Positions 15,041 to 25,227 of a DNA stretch of 52,194 nucleotides are shown in pieces. The notes below the pieces were generated by a model. It saw only the letters and a list, made by a program, of their open reading frames with translations. It was not told the origin of the DNA and made no database searches. Position 1 is the stretch's first letter. Every line of letters starts with the position of its first letter. The stretch covers positions 1-52,194 of the forward strand of contig NZ_BNBS01000020.1 in NCBI RefSeq assembly GCF_014656075.1. The letters run 5' to 3'. The position numbers and the translations under genes are program-made. Origin of the DNA: Streptomyces hydrogenans. Its GTDB lineage: Bacteria; Actinomycetota; Actinomycetes; Streptomycetales; Streptomycetaceae.

Positions 15041-16399
15041 TCAGCGGTACTGCCGGGTCCACGCCGGGTAAGGGTCCGGCGCGGGATCGGGGCCGCGGGC
15101 GGCGAGGCCGTCGCGGTCGACCGCCCACTGGGCGATCTGGCTCTTCGCCGCCGAGGACAGCTCCCTGTCCCCGATGGCGACGGCGTGGATGTGGTAGTCG
15201 AAGGCGGGCGGGACACGGAGCCAGGCGGCCAGGCCCGCGCGGCGCAGGCACTGCACCAGCTCGTTGCGCTGCGCCGAGGACATGCCCGACACGGAGATGT
15301 CGACGACACCGCCACCGTCGTGCGTCCCGGCACTGGCGGCGACACCGCCCGCGTTGTAGCTGCCCTGGAGGAGGGTGAGGCTGCGGCCGAAGTCGACGGC
15401 GGCGGTTTCGAGCATCACCTTCGTGCGCTGGTTGACCTTCTTCCCGCCGTAGGTCGTCCTCGTGTAGACGTGCGCGGGCTCCCCGGTCGAGGCCGGGGGC
15501 GGTGTGCTGGTGCCGACGAGGCGGAGCCCGAGCGCGGCCACCGTCTGGGCCCCCGGTATGCCGTCGGCGCCGCTTCCGGTCCAGCCCTGGGCCTTCTGGA
15601 AGCGTGTGCAGGCTGCCTTCGTGCGGTCGCCGTAGACGCCGTCGATCGGGCCGGGGTCGTAGCCCTTGCTCTTGAGGGCCCGCTGGAAGTCCTTCACGTC
15701 GTCGTTGCTCGCGCCGCACTTCAGGTTGGACAGGCGGACTTCAGCAGGCACGGGCACCTCCGGTGCAGGGGGCGGCGGGACGGAAGCGCGGCCAGGCAGC
15801 CGGAGTACGTCACCGGGGTTGATCGCGTACGGGGTGCGGAGGCCGTTGAGGGTGGCGATGTCCTGCCAGCGGACGCCGACGGTCTTGCCGATCTTCGACA
15901 GGGTGTCGCCGGCCTTCACGGTGTAGGTGTTCGTGCCGGTCGCCGCTGCCGGATAGGCGGGGCGGCCGTAGCCGACGATCGAGTCGGCGTGCCGGACGCG
16001 GCGTGCGACCCGGTCGTCGGTGTTGCCCTCGATCGTGAGGATGTCGCGGCCGTTGACGTCGGTGACGATGCCGACGTGGTCGATGGCGGCGATCGAGTTG
16101 GAGCCGTCCCAGTCGAAGAAGACGATGTCGCCCCGCCGGATGCCCTCGGTGCCGGTGTGCCACTGTCCGCGGTCCTTGAACTCGCCGGCGTGCCAGACGG
16201 TGTAGGCGTCGTCGTCGCCGCCGTTGACGGCGTTGTAGTTGCCGGAGGTGAAGGCCGCCCAGGTGATGGTCATGTCGCACCACGGGGCCCGGCGGTAGTA
16301 CTCGCCCTGCCGGTCGGCGTACCAGTTGGTGACGACGTTGGGGCGTCCGGCGGTGCCGAGGATCGACTCCATCTTCGCGATCATCGTGTCGACGCTCAC
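15041..16399 (-). CDS. Endolysin: CHAP, LysM, PG-binding, M15-like
   Basis: A cell-wall hydrolase of about 452 residues. The CHAP domain comes first, with WCDMTITW as the likely catalytic Cys region and AIDHVGIVTD holding the His. A LysM follows (YTVKAGDTLSKIG), then a peptidoglycan-binding domain (VKDFQRALKSKGYDP to RFQKAQG), and last an M15-like metal-peptidase domain with GTHDGGGVVDIS and YHIHAV. No signal peptide, so it needs the holin. GAGGAGGGGG precedes the GTG at 16399, which overlaps the upstream stop. The last domain is also present twice in the tape measure protein. Confidence 0.9.
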   Translation of the reverse strand: MSVDTMIAKMESILGTAGRPNVVTNWYADRQGEYYRRAPWCDMTITWAAFTSGNYNAVNGGDDDAYTVWHAGEFKDRGQWHTGTEGIRRGDIVFFDWDGSNSIAAIDHVGIVTDVNGRDILTIEGNTDDRVARRVRHADSIVGYGRPAYPAAATGTNTYTVKAGDTLSKIGKTVGVRWQDIATLNGLRTPYAINPGDVLRLPGRASVPPPPAPEVPVPAEVRLSNLKCGASNDDVKDFQRALKSKGYDPGPIDGVYGDRTKAACTRFQKAQGWTGSGADGIPGAQTVAALGLRLVGTSTPPPASTGEPAHVYTRTTYGGKKVNQRTKVMLETAAVDFGRSLTLLQGSYNAGGVAASAGTHDGGGVVDISVSGMSSAQRNELVQCLRRAGLAAWLRVPPAFDYHIHAVAIGDRELSSAAKSQIAQWAVDRDGLAARGPDPAPDPYPAWTRQYR

Positions 16400-16617
16400 C
16401 GGTACACCCCCTCCTCGTCGAGCTCGCCGAAGCACTCGCGGAGCAGGGCCTCCTCGTACGAGACCGTCGGGCCGTTCCCGGTGTCGCGGAGGCGGTGACC
16501 GGTAGGCGGCGCCCACTCCTCCTCGGCGAGACCTTCGACGATCTCCATGACCTGTTCGTTGCTGAAGCCGGCAGCGATCAGGCCCTCGGTCGCGGCGTCG
16601 ATGTCGTCCTCACGCAT
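16396..16617 (-). CDS. Small acidic protein, UBA-like
   Basis: A 73-residue acidic protein. The N-terminal half (DDIDAATEGLIAAGFSNEQVMEIVEGL) has the look of a short three-helix UBA-type bundle. The C-terminal half is Glu-rich. Its ATG overlaps the DivIVA gene stop, and its stop overlaps the endolysin GTG, so it is tightly coupled to both. No function recognised. Confidence 0.6.
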   Translation of the reverse strand: MREDDIDAATEGLIAAGFSNEQVMEIVEGLAEEEWAPPTGHRLRDTGNGPTVSYEEALLRECFGELDEEGVYR

Positions 16618-17128
16618 CGCTGCCCTCCTCTTCTTCGATCTTGGAGAGCGCAGCGCGCAGCCAGCTCTTGTAGTTGGCGCGGCGAGCCCGGAGCATTTCG
16701 ATCTTCTCGGCCAGCTCGGCGCGCTCCGTCTCCAGCCGGTTGAGGATGGTCTGGCGGTCGGCTTCGGCGGCCTGCCTGACGCTGTCGGCGTCGGCTCGGG
16801 CTGCGGCGCGGATCTTGCCGGCCTCGACGTTGGCCTCGGCCTCGACCTGGTCGGCGGTGCGCTGCGCGGCGACCAGGATGCGCTCGGCACCCGCCGCCGG
16901 GGGGACCGGAATGACCGCGGTGGTGACGCTGTCGGCTGCCCGCTGTGCCGTGGCCAGGTCCGCGCGGAGGCGGACGACGCCGGCCTCCAGCTCGGCGATC
17001 CGAGCGAGCGCCGACTGGTAGTCGGCCAAGACCCGGTCGAGGAAGTCGTCGACCTCGTCCTGGTCGTAGCCCTCCCGGAGCCGGGTGGTGCCGAACTGCT
17101 TCTTGTCGATGTCTGCGGGTGTGAGCAT
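16610..17128 (-). CDS. DivIVA domain protein
   Basis: A 172-residue protein whose first 45 residues match the DivIVA/Wag31 membrane-curvature domain (LTPADIDKKQFGTTRLREGY, then DEVDDFLDRVLADY). The rest is a long Ala/Glu/Arg coiled coil. Host DivIVA marks hyphal tips and directs polar wall synthesis in Streptomyces. A phage version inside the lysis cassette might target wall hydrolysis or virion factors to tips, or interfere with tip growth. The ATG has GGAGAGG upstream, and the AACTGAACA element lies 12 nt further on. Confidence 0.85.
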   Translation of the reverse strand: MLTPADIDKKQFGTTRLREGYDQDEVDDFLDRVLADYQSALARIAELEAGVVRLRADLATAQRAADSVTTAVIPVPPAAGAERILVAAQRTADQVEAEANVEAGKIRAAARADADSVRQAAEADRQTILNRLETERAELAEKIEMLRARRANYKSWLRAALSKIEEEEGSDA

Positions 17129-17453
17129 CGATCCTCTCCGTGTTCAGTTATCGAGTTCGAAAGTGTTCGGATCTGTTTGATCAACTTTCTTGACGGCTCT
17201 GAGGATCGCGGTACGCTCGGCTTTACCTCGCCCAGCGTTGCGCCCCGTCGGCCGCGAACCCTTCGTGCATCCGGCCTGGTCCGACCGCCTCGGCGACCGC
17301 TAGGGAGCCGGGGAGGCAGGTACGCAGTACCTCGGGAACGAGCGGGGTTGAGCTTGTAGCTCAGCCACAGGACGTGCGCGAGAAGCGCCCTCGCTGAAGC
17401 TCGGGCGCCCTCGAACTGGTCGGATCAAACACGACCCAACATCGCGCTGGACG
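17129..17453 (-). other. Intergenic gap in the lysis region
   Basis: A 325-bp gap carrying the AACTGAACA element next to the DivIVA start and several GC-rich inverted repeats: GGTAC-GCA-GTACC at about 17318-17330 and GGTTGAGCT-TGT-AGCTCAGCC near 17346-17366. The second could be a terminator for the exported lysin gene. No gene was identified. Confidence 0.4.
17141..17149 (-). promoter_or_regulatory. AACTGAACA start-associated element
   Basis: Variant copy of the repeated late-gene element, 12 nt before the DivIVA ATG, with GGAGAGG in between. Confidence 0.55.
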
Positions 17454-18884
<1,431 letters not shown>

Positions 18885-18893
18885 TTACCTCAT

Positions 18894-18902
18894 TATTCAG
18901 TT
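18894..18902 (-). promoter_or_regulatory. AACTGAATA start-associated element
   Basis: Copy 15 nt before the start of the exported lysin gene. Confidence 0.6.
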
Positions 18903-18914
18903 TTGAGGTTGTTT

Positions 18915-19136
18915 CTACTTGGAGATCACGTAGAGCGTCACATTCGCCACGATGGAGAGAAATGCGAGGATCACCGCGATCGTAGGAAGAGGGAACTTTC
19001 TCTCTTCCAACTTTCGAAGGCGCAGCTCGTGGTCTTCGACCCGTTCGAGCTTCACCTTCAGTTCTATGAGGAGATCCCGCTGCGCCCGCAGCTCGCTCCA
19101 GACGCTGGGAGCGGAGTCTTCGCTCGGAGACGTCAT
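18915..19136 (-). CDS. XhlA-like tail-anchored membrane protein
   Basis: A 73-residue protein with a charged coiled-coil N-terminal part (WSELRAQRDLLIELKVKLER) and one C-terminal membrane helix (PTIAVILAFLSIVANVTLYVI). This layout matches XhlA/haemolysin-type holin partners. Its ATG shares one base with the stop of the tail gene upstream. It may work with the holin at 14309-14527 or form a second pore for the adjacent lysin. Confidence 0.65.
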   Translation of the reverse strand: MTSPSEDSAPSVWSELRAQRDLLIELKVKLERVEDHELRLRKLEERKFPLPTIAVILAFLSIVANVTLYVISK

Positions 19137-20047
19137 CACAGGAAGTACTCCACTCCGTTCAGGGACACCCACGCGGGCCAGAAGGCCGTATGGGTGTGTG
19201 CGCCGCCGTAGAAGCCGTGGTCGTGGCTGGCGCCTATGTTCACGCTGTGGTCGTGGCCGCCGGAGGTGGTTGTGGCGAAGCCTCCGCCGTCGATGTGGGT
19301 GTGGCTGCCGTTGACCGACGTGAAGCCGCTGCCGCCGATGGAGACGAAGCTGACGTCACCGCTGACGGTGGAAGCCGACGTGGAGTAGGTGTGGCCGGTC
19401 AGTACGACGCGGCCGTCCGTGTGGAAGTCGAAAACAACGGACGTCGCGGTTGAGACCTGCCTTGCGGCCGGCACCGACCGCAGGGCCTTCGGCCAGAACC
19501 GCTCCGGCAGAGCCTGCCCGGAGTCGATCATGATCGAGGATCCCTCGGGGGCCCATCCGCCCTGCCACTGGACCTTCCAGGAGCCGTCGTCCAGCTTCAG
19601 CCGGTAGTAGACGTCGCCGTTGCTGTTCCCGTTGTGGCTGCCGTTGGTCAGGGTCGCCTTGATCCAGCCGCTGCCGACCTGCCCCCGGGCGGTGCCGCTG
19701 ACGTCGGCGGTGTGGCCGGTGATGACGATGTCGGCGCCCTGCTTGCGGATGTCCACGGTCTGGCCGGTGACCGGGGTGAAGTTGTTCATGATCCGGACGC
19801 CGGTGATCGTGGTTGTCGTGTCGCCCGAGATCTGGAGGGACACCGTCGGCGGCGAACTCGCATAGCTGACCGCGGTGATGACGCCCTTGACGTGAGTCGA
19901 CGGGTCGAAGCCCAGGGCGCCGGCCTTCTGCATCTGCGCGACGAGGAGCCGGATCTCCTCTTCGTTCCGCGCGTCGAGCAGGGCCTTCTTCTCGGCATCC
20001 GTAGGAGTGAGGAGGGGGGTGCTCAACCCCGGCGGAGGTGTCGTCAT
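19136..20047 (-). CDS. Minor tail protein with His-rich tip
   Basis: A 303-residue protein with a helical N-terminus, an OB-like beta region near residues 55-110 (GVITAVSYASSPPTVSLQIS), and a beta-rich C-terminal region ending in repeated His-x-His motifs (GSHTHIDGGG, GGHDHS, ASHDHG, GAHTHT). Such HxH repeats bind metal ions in trimeric tail needles and fibres. It overlaps the upstream gene by four bases. It lies after the tape measure and tip genes, consistent with a receptor-binding or tip role. Confidence 0.78.
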   Translation of the reverse strand: MTTPPPGLSTPLLTPTDAEKKALLDARNEEEIRLLVAQMQKAGALGFDPSTHVKGVITAVSYASSPPTVSLQISGDTTTTITGVRIMNNFTPVTGQTVDIRKQGADIVITGHTADVSGTARGQVGSGWIKATLTNGSHNGNSNGDVYYRLKLDDGSWKVQWQGGWAPEGSSIMIDSGQALPERFWPKALRSVPAARQVSTATSVVFDFHTDGRVVLTGHTYSTSASTVSGDVSFVSIGGSGFTSVNGSHTHIDGGGFATTTSGGHDHSVNIGASHDHGFYGGAHTHTAFWPAWVSLNGVEYFL

Positions 20048-21168
20048 GGCGTTGGCCTCTGCTCCCTCAGCGTCAGGGCCTGCGTCATGCCGCGCAGCGG
20101 GACGCTGAACGCTTCGACGCTGTAGAGGCCGTCGACCTTCGACTTGGCTCGTTTCACGCGGACGATGTCGCCGCACTCATAGGTCGCGTTCACCGTGCAG
20201 GTGATCGCAAGCTTCGAGGCGGCGCCGAGGACCAGGGCGAGCTGCGCCTTGGCGATGGCGGTGGCCTGCTCCTCGGTCTTGGCGAGGTTGTCCGTGATGA
20301 ACAGCGGTACTTCGCCGTAGGGGCCGAGGCGGTAGGTGGGCGACGTCGGGTTCTCGTCCCACGCCTCGCCGCGCACGGGAGGGAGCTGATCACCGACCGA
20401 CTCGCCGACGACGATGACCCCGTTGTAGACGCCTTCGTCGTTGAACTCCTTGCCCAGTTCCAGCATGGTGCTGCCCTGGCCCTCCACGTACGTGAAGTCC
20501 GGGGAGGGCAGGGCGTTCGGATCGTGCGGCGGGAGCACCGCGAGGCGGCCTTCGACGTCGAAGAACACCTCGCAGCCCATCGACCGGGCCAGGGCGTAGA
20601 CGGCCTCCCACGGGTCGCTGCCCGCCTCGTACAGGAGTGGCGCTGTCGTCGTCACGGTCGACGTGATCGTGTCGAACTGACAGTCCGGGAAGGTCATCTT
20701 GATGATGGTCTTCAGGGCGGTCATGGCGTTGGTGCCGGTCGTGATCGTGTACGGGGTCTTGAACTTGTCCCGGGCCACTGACCGGGCTCGGTCGTAGGCT
20801 TCGAGCTGGATGATCGGGGAGCCCGTGTTGCTCTCGGAGATCGAGGACTTCGAGAGCCGGAAGACGCCGAGCGGGCAGACCTCCCAGTCGTCCTCCGCGC
20901 TGCTGTAGCGGACACCGCGGTACGCCCGCAGCTCGGTGCCGTACGGAGTCAGGACTTCCCCGTTCGCGCGGGGGGTCAGGAGGCCGGTCGGGTCGATGCA
21001 CTGGCAGGACAGCTTGCGCCTGACGGCGGCTGACCTGTCGACATCGACCTGGCCGTCGATGGCGGGGAGTCGGATAACTTCCTGATCGGGGGTAATGGCA
21101 TCGATCCAAGAAATGATCTGATGCGATTCCCGAATCGACCGATAGAACCTATCCGACTGCCTCCCCAT
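20044..21168 (-). CDS. Minor tail protein (DUF5047-like)
   Basis: A 374-residue protein resembling the DUF5047 tail-associated family of actinobacteriophages: an N-terminal RSIRESHQIISWIDAI segment, a beta-rich region with VDVDRSAAVRRKLSC and WEVCPLGVFRLSKS, and a C-terminal beta domain (CGDIVRVKRAKSKVDGLYSV). It probably forms part of the baseplate hub below the tape measure. It starts three bases after the stop of the large fibre-like gene. Confidence 0.72.
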   Translation of the reverse strand: MGRQSDRFYRSIRESHQIISWIDAITPDQEVIRLPAIDGQVDVDRSAAVRRKLSCQCIDPTGLLTPRANGEVLTPYGTELRAYRGVRYSSAEDDWEVCPLGVFRLSKSSISESNTGSPIIQLEAYDRARSVARDKFKTPYTITTGTNAMTALKTIIKMTFPDCQFDTITSTVTTTAPLLYEAGSDPWEAVYALARSMGCEVFFDVEGRLAVLPPHDPNALPSPDFTYVEGQGSTMLELGKEFNDEGVYNGVIVVGESVGDQLPPVRGEAWDENPTSPTYRLGPYGEVPLFITDNLAKTEEQATAIAKAQLALVLGAASKLAITCTVNATYECGDIVRVKRAKSKVDGLYSVEAFSVPLRGMTQALTLREQRPTP

Positions 21169-21170
21169 TT

Positions 21171-24100
21171 TTACTCCTCCGGCTTCACCTGGACGAATTT
21201 GCAGGTGATGAGCTTCACCGGATCCGTCGTTCTCCTGAGCTGACTGACGGCTAGGTTGTTGACGGTGAGCGCATCCACGGGACGCACCCACCACGCATAA
21301 TCGGTATCGCTCTGAAGGAGCAGGGTTCGATTTGCGCGGAGCAACCTGAAGAGGGCTGCTTCTTCCTGTCGGTCGCAAAATACCGAGATGGTGAGGGAGT
21401 CGGCTTTGTAGCCCTCGGTCATGACGATCGGATAGTCCTCGCCCAGCGGCTGGAAAACCGATGCGGTGTTATCTGTCGTGACCTGAACATCTTCGTACTT
21501 CACTCTGAGTCGAAGCGATGTGGAAAGGTCCGAGAAATCCTTCAGCCACCAGTTCAAGGCGGTGAAGGAGACTTCATTGCTTTCCGGCCCCCAGCCTGAC
21601 GAGAAGACCTCGCCGTTCAGGCCGTACGACATCGTCTGCACTCGGTACTTCCTGCTGTTGAGCGGGATGATCGAGTGATCGACGTAGGCGAGCTGGCCCG
21701 TGTCGGCGCGGAAGGCCGGCGGGATGAGCTTCTGTCCCGGCAGCAGGCGCCAGCTCTCGTAGCCGATTCCCGCGTCGTCGGAGTACTGGATGATCGGTTT
21801 CGACCAGACCGGGTGTTCTCGTCGGCTCGTGCCGTTCCTCCAGACCGGCGTCTCCCCGGCAGCAGGGGCCCCGAGCATCAGCCCGACCCGGTCGAAACGG
21901 ACGATGTCGTCGAGTTCGCGGCCGACCGCGGAGAGCACCGGACGCATCCGGGTCGTCCCTGCGGGGACAGCGAACGTCGCCCACGCCTTGGTCCACGTGA
22001 CCGTGCCGAAGACGGCGCCGGTGGTGACGGCATCGCTGATCGGCTGGTTGGCCCGGGCGAACTCCACCCCGACGAGCGGGGTGCCGTCGGTGGTGCCCAG
22101 GAAGGACGCCGCCACGGTGACCTTGTTGCCGGCCAGGTCGAGGACGTCCGGATCCATCTCCGAGATGTCGACCCAGACGTTGGGCCGAGCAGACGCCACT
22201 CCCGCCGGGATGCTGGAGGCGGGCCGGAGGATGCCGATCCAGGACGCCATCGAGCCGGCGTAGCCGTTCCCTGCCCCGGCGAACTGCCCGTACAGGCCGG
22301 TCGCCCCGGCGGGGACGACTCCGTTGGAGTCGTAGACCGCGGTACTCACCCAGGGACTGGAGGCGCCGTTGGTGTTGTCCACCCTCTCGGTCTCGTTGCC
22401 CGGCTGCGCGGGCGGGCCCGACAGCGGCTTGAGGATGCCGATCCAGCCGACGCCGGCGAAGAAGTTGCCGCTGGGGACGTTCGACTGACTGTTGCTGATC
22501 GAGTTGATCTGCCCGGTCCGCTTGTGGGTGCCGGTGGAGATCGGTCCGCCGGAGTCCGAGAAGGACAGGACCGCGTCCGGGAAACCGTCCAGGCTCGTCG
22601 AGGAGTCGCACCGCTCGGCCACGTCCCCGCTGCTCCAGGAGGAGGCGAACGGCGTGGTCGCGCCGAACATGCACACGCGCCAGGCGTTGGAGTCGGTGTT
22701 GGTGACCTCCGGGGTCGGCACCCGGCTGGTGTTGTGGATGCCGGCCGAGTTCTGGGCGATGAACTGCGCAGACGCGATGTCGCAGTTCCGGTAGGCCACG
22801 ACCTGAGTGACCTTCGGCTGGCCAGCGGCACTGTGGGAGCCAGTCCAGGACGCGGGCTCGCTGGAGCCGGCCGTTCGCTTCAGGATCGCCACGGTGACGT
22901 CGCCGGAGTGGACGCCGCCGTCGCTTCCACCGGAGAAGGGCTGCGAGTGCCACTTCACCAAGGTCCAGCCGGACGGCGGGGTGACGGTCGGGGCGTACCC
23001 GCTCATCACCACCGAAGCGATCATCAGGTCGCCCGAGACGACGCCGGTCGGCTTGTGGATCGTGAAACTGGTCGTGTTGCTGTGCTGCACCCACTTCGAG
23101 GAGGAGCCGACGAAAGCGATCGGCGGGGCGTCGGAGCCCGGCGGGCTGACTCGGTTGGCCGAGAAGGTGGCGCCCGCGTTGTCATCGCTGGCCGCGAAGG
23201 CCCCGACCCGCCAGCCGTTGGGGTCGGTGTTGGTGATGATCTGCGTCCGGTGCACCGGGTTGCCCCCGGAGTCCTTCCGGATGGACTCGGCGATGAACTG
23301 GTCGTCGGCATGCGCGGCGCCGCTGTAGCCGACGACGACAGCCGTCCTGCGGGACGAAGCCGTGGCCAGCTTGCCCGTGCTCCAGGAGGACGGGTCCGAG
23401 GAGACCGCGGTCCTCTTCAGGACATGCAGCGAAACGTCGTAGGAAGCATCGTCATCCACGATCGCGCTGCTCACCAGGGACCAGCCCGCGGGCGGCACGA
23501 TCGCCCCGCCTGCCGACGAGGTGACGAAGGCGAGCAGCAGATCGTTCTGCACCGTGCCCGCGGGCTTGTTCAGGGTGTAGTTCGTGCCTGACGTCGGCGA
23601 AGTGAAGACGGTGCCGGTAGCCCGGTAGGCGATGTTCGCTGCCGCCCCCACGTACTGCATCTGCTGGCACAGGAGCCCGTGCCCGCCAGTGCCGGTGACG
23701 GCCGTCCGTGTCACCGTCGTTGCGCTGTTGCCCTGCTCCCATTCCTCGACGTTCGACTCGGGGTCGTCAGCCGTGGCCAGGTAGGAGCTGAGGAGGTTGT
23801 GAGACTGGTGACCGCCGTCGGTCCAGGCGCTGTTGGTGCCGTACATGACGCCGCAGTGGTCGATGTAGTGGACCTCGGAGAGAGCCGGCGACAGGATCTG
23901 GTACTTCAGCTTCAGGTACGTCGCGCCGGCGGGAGCGGTCACGTTGCTGACCAGCTCCTTCCACGTGGTCGCGGCGTCGGTGGTCTGCACTGCGGCCGAG
24001 CTGGAGATCGCGGTGAAGGTCGCGTCGTAGAAGGTCGCGAAGAGGCTGACCGAGCGGCCGGTGACGGCCGTCAGGGTCTGCGCCCGAAGGGTGAGCGGCA

Positions 24101-25223
24101 GCGAAGGCGAGATCTCCACGAACGTCGTCTCGACCGTGATGTCGGAGGTCGAGGTCGCGGTGATGGACATCGACGCCTCGCCGGTGCCGAACGCCTTCGA
24201 CACGACCCGGGCCAGCGAGGCGCCGGTAGCGGTCCACTCCAGGGCGTCGGACGCGATCTCGAAGTCGGCCTGGTTGACCGACAGCAGGTTCGACGCGTCC
24301 CGCATGCGCAGCTGTGCCGAGGAGGTGTAGGTGTCGGGGATCGCGGACGGGACGCCGACGCCCGGGGTGCCGGAGTCGCCGGCGTTGTCGTCGCCGGGGA
24401 CGCCGGGCGACGGGGCGTTGATGGTGACGTCCTTGTAGGCCCAGTCGCTCTTGGCGTTGTGGTCCGACCAGACGCGGACGTAGGTCCGGTAGCCGCCGTT
24501 GTTGAGGGTGGTGGTGACGGCGTGCTGCGGGGCGGAGCCGGTCTGGGTGACGTCGTACACCGGGGGTTCGGTGTCCGCGTTGAAGGTGCTTACGGCCGCC
24601 ACCTGCTGGGCGGTGAACACCTTGATCTGGGCCTTGGACTGCGGCTCCCCTTCCTCGTGGGTGTAGTTCCACTTCACGAGGGGGGAGGGGGAGACGCTGG
24701 TGCCGGTCGGCGCGGTCACGACGACCTTCGGCCGGACGTGGTAGTTGACCCGCACGTAGAGCTGGGATATCTGGATCGCGTCGAAAAGGTCGTTCAGGCA
24801 GTAGACCCGAAGACGGAGCTTGTTGATGCGATGGATGTCCCAGGACTTTCCCATCGGATCTTTGGTGTAGGTGCCGACTTCGTGAGTGGTGAAAGCGCTC
24901 GTCGCCTGAAGGGTCCGCGAGGTGTATCGCGACATGTTCTCCGACGAGAGAACGTTCACCGTGACAGTGCGGGGGCCCGACCCGGCATTCGTCTTCATGC
25001 GAATGATGACGGTGACCGAGTCGATAATGGCCCCCGCAGGGAGATCCTCGGAGTCGATCGGAAAAGAAACCGTGGCACTGCCCCGGTACTGAGGAGACCG
25101 GACGTAGCAGTCGTCTATCAGGGTGCCGATGACCTCCCAGACCTCGGTGACATTCGATCCGACGAGTGCCCACCCGTCGTTTTCGATGTCTCCGCTGGGA
25201 AGCAGCGTGAACGACTGCGCCAT
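21171..25223 (-). CDS. Large minor tail/fibre protein with beta-sandwich repeats
   Basis: A 1,350-residue protein. The N-terminal 200 residues are beta-rich. A Gly-rich spacer follows near residue 270 (PSPGVPGDDNAGDSGTPGVG). At least two copies of a domain with the signature KPxG.V..D(L/M)...P.GW(S/T)LV occur near residues 545-585 and 715-760, each followed by an LKRTA strand. More carbohydrate-binding-like beta segments follow, and the C-terminus resembles a distal-tail domain (LRVKYEDVQVTT). The same repeat occurs in three genes to the right of the terminase. It probably makes host-surface contacts. Confidence 0.75.
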   Translation of the reverse strand: MAQSFTLLPSGDIENDGWALVGSNVTEVWEVIGTLIDDCYVRSPQYRGSATVSFPIDSEDLPAGAIIDSVTVIIRMKTNAGSGPRTVTVNVLSSENMSRYTSRTLQATSAFTTHEVGTYTKDPMGKSWDIHRINKLRLRVYCLNDLFDAIQISQLYVRVNYHVRPKVVVTAPTGTSVSPSPLVKWNYTHEEGEPQSKAQIKVFTAQQVAAVSTFNADTEPPVYDVTQTGSAPQHAVTTTLNNGGYRTYVRVWSDHNAKSDWAYKDVTINAPSPGVPGDDNAGDSGTPGVGVPSAIPDTYTSSAQLRMRDASNLLSVNQADFEIASDALEWTATGASLARVVSKAFGTGEASMSITATSTSDITVETTFVEISPSLPLTLRAQTLTAVTGRSVSLFATFYDATFTAISSSAAVQTTDAATTWKELVSNVTAPAGATYLKLKYQILSPALSEVHYIDHCGVMYGTNSAWTDGGHQSHNLLSSYLATADDPESNVEEWEQGNSATTVTRTAVTGTGGHGLLCQQMQYVGAAANIAYRATGTVFTSPTSGTNYTLNKPAGTVQNDLLLAFVTSSAGGAIVPPAGWSLVSSAIVDDDASYDVSLHVLKRTAVSSDPSSWSTGKLATASSRRTAVVVGYSGAAHADDQFIAESIRKDSGGNPVHRTQIITNTDPNGWRVGAFAASDDNAGATFSANRVSPPGSDAPPIAFVGSSSKWVQHSNTTSFTIHKPTGVVSGDLMIASVVMSGYAPTVTPPSGWTLVKWHSQPFSGGSDGGVHSGDVTVAILKRTAGSSEPASWTGSHSAAGQPKVTQVVAYRNCDIASAQFIAQNSAGIHNTSRVPTPEVTNTDSNAWRVCMFGATTPFASSWSSGDVAERCDSSTSLDGFPDAVLSFSDSGGPISTGTHKRTGQINSISNSQSNVPSGNFFAGVGWIGILKPLSGPPAQPGNETERVDNTNGASSPWVSTAVYDSNGVVPAGATGLYGQFAGAGNGYAGSMASWIGILRPASSIPAGVASARPNVWVDISEMDPDVLDLAGNKVTVAASFLGTTDGTPLVGVEFARANQPISDAVTTGAVFGTVTWTKAWATFAVPAGTTRMRPVLSAVGRELDDIVRFDRVGLMLGAPAAGETPVWRNGTSRREHPVWSKPIIQYSDDAGIGYESWRLLPGQKLIPPAFRADTGQLAYVDHSIIPLNSRKYRVQTMSYGLNGEVFSSGWGPESNEVSFTALNWWLKDFSDLSTSLRLRVKYEDVQVTTDNTASVFQPLGEDYPIVMTEGYKADSLTISVFCDRQEEAALFRLLRANRTLLLQSDTDYAWWVRPVDALTVNNLAVSQLRRTTDPVKLITCKFVQVKPEE

Positions 25224-25227
25224 CTCG

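Noticed and set aside
17330..17430. tRNA-like stretch (TTGTAGCTCAG followed by stem-like segments and CCTCGAAC)
   Set aside because: The D arm does not close, there is no consistent acceptor stem, and the T arm lacks the GGTTCGA pattern. The TAGCTCAG is explained by a simple inverted repeat.
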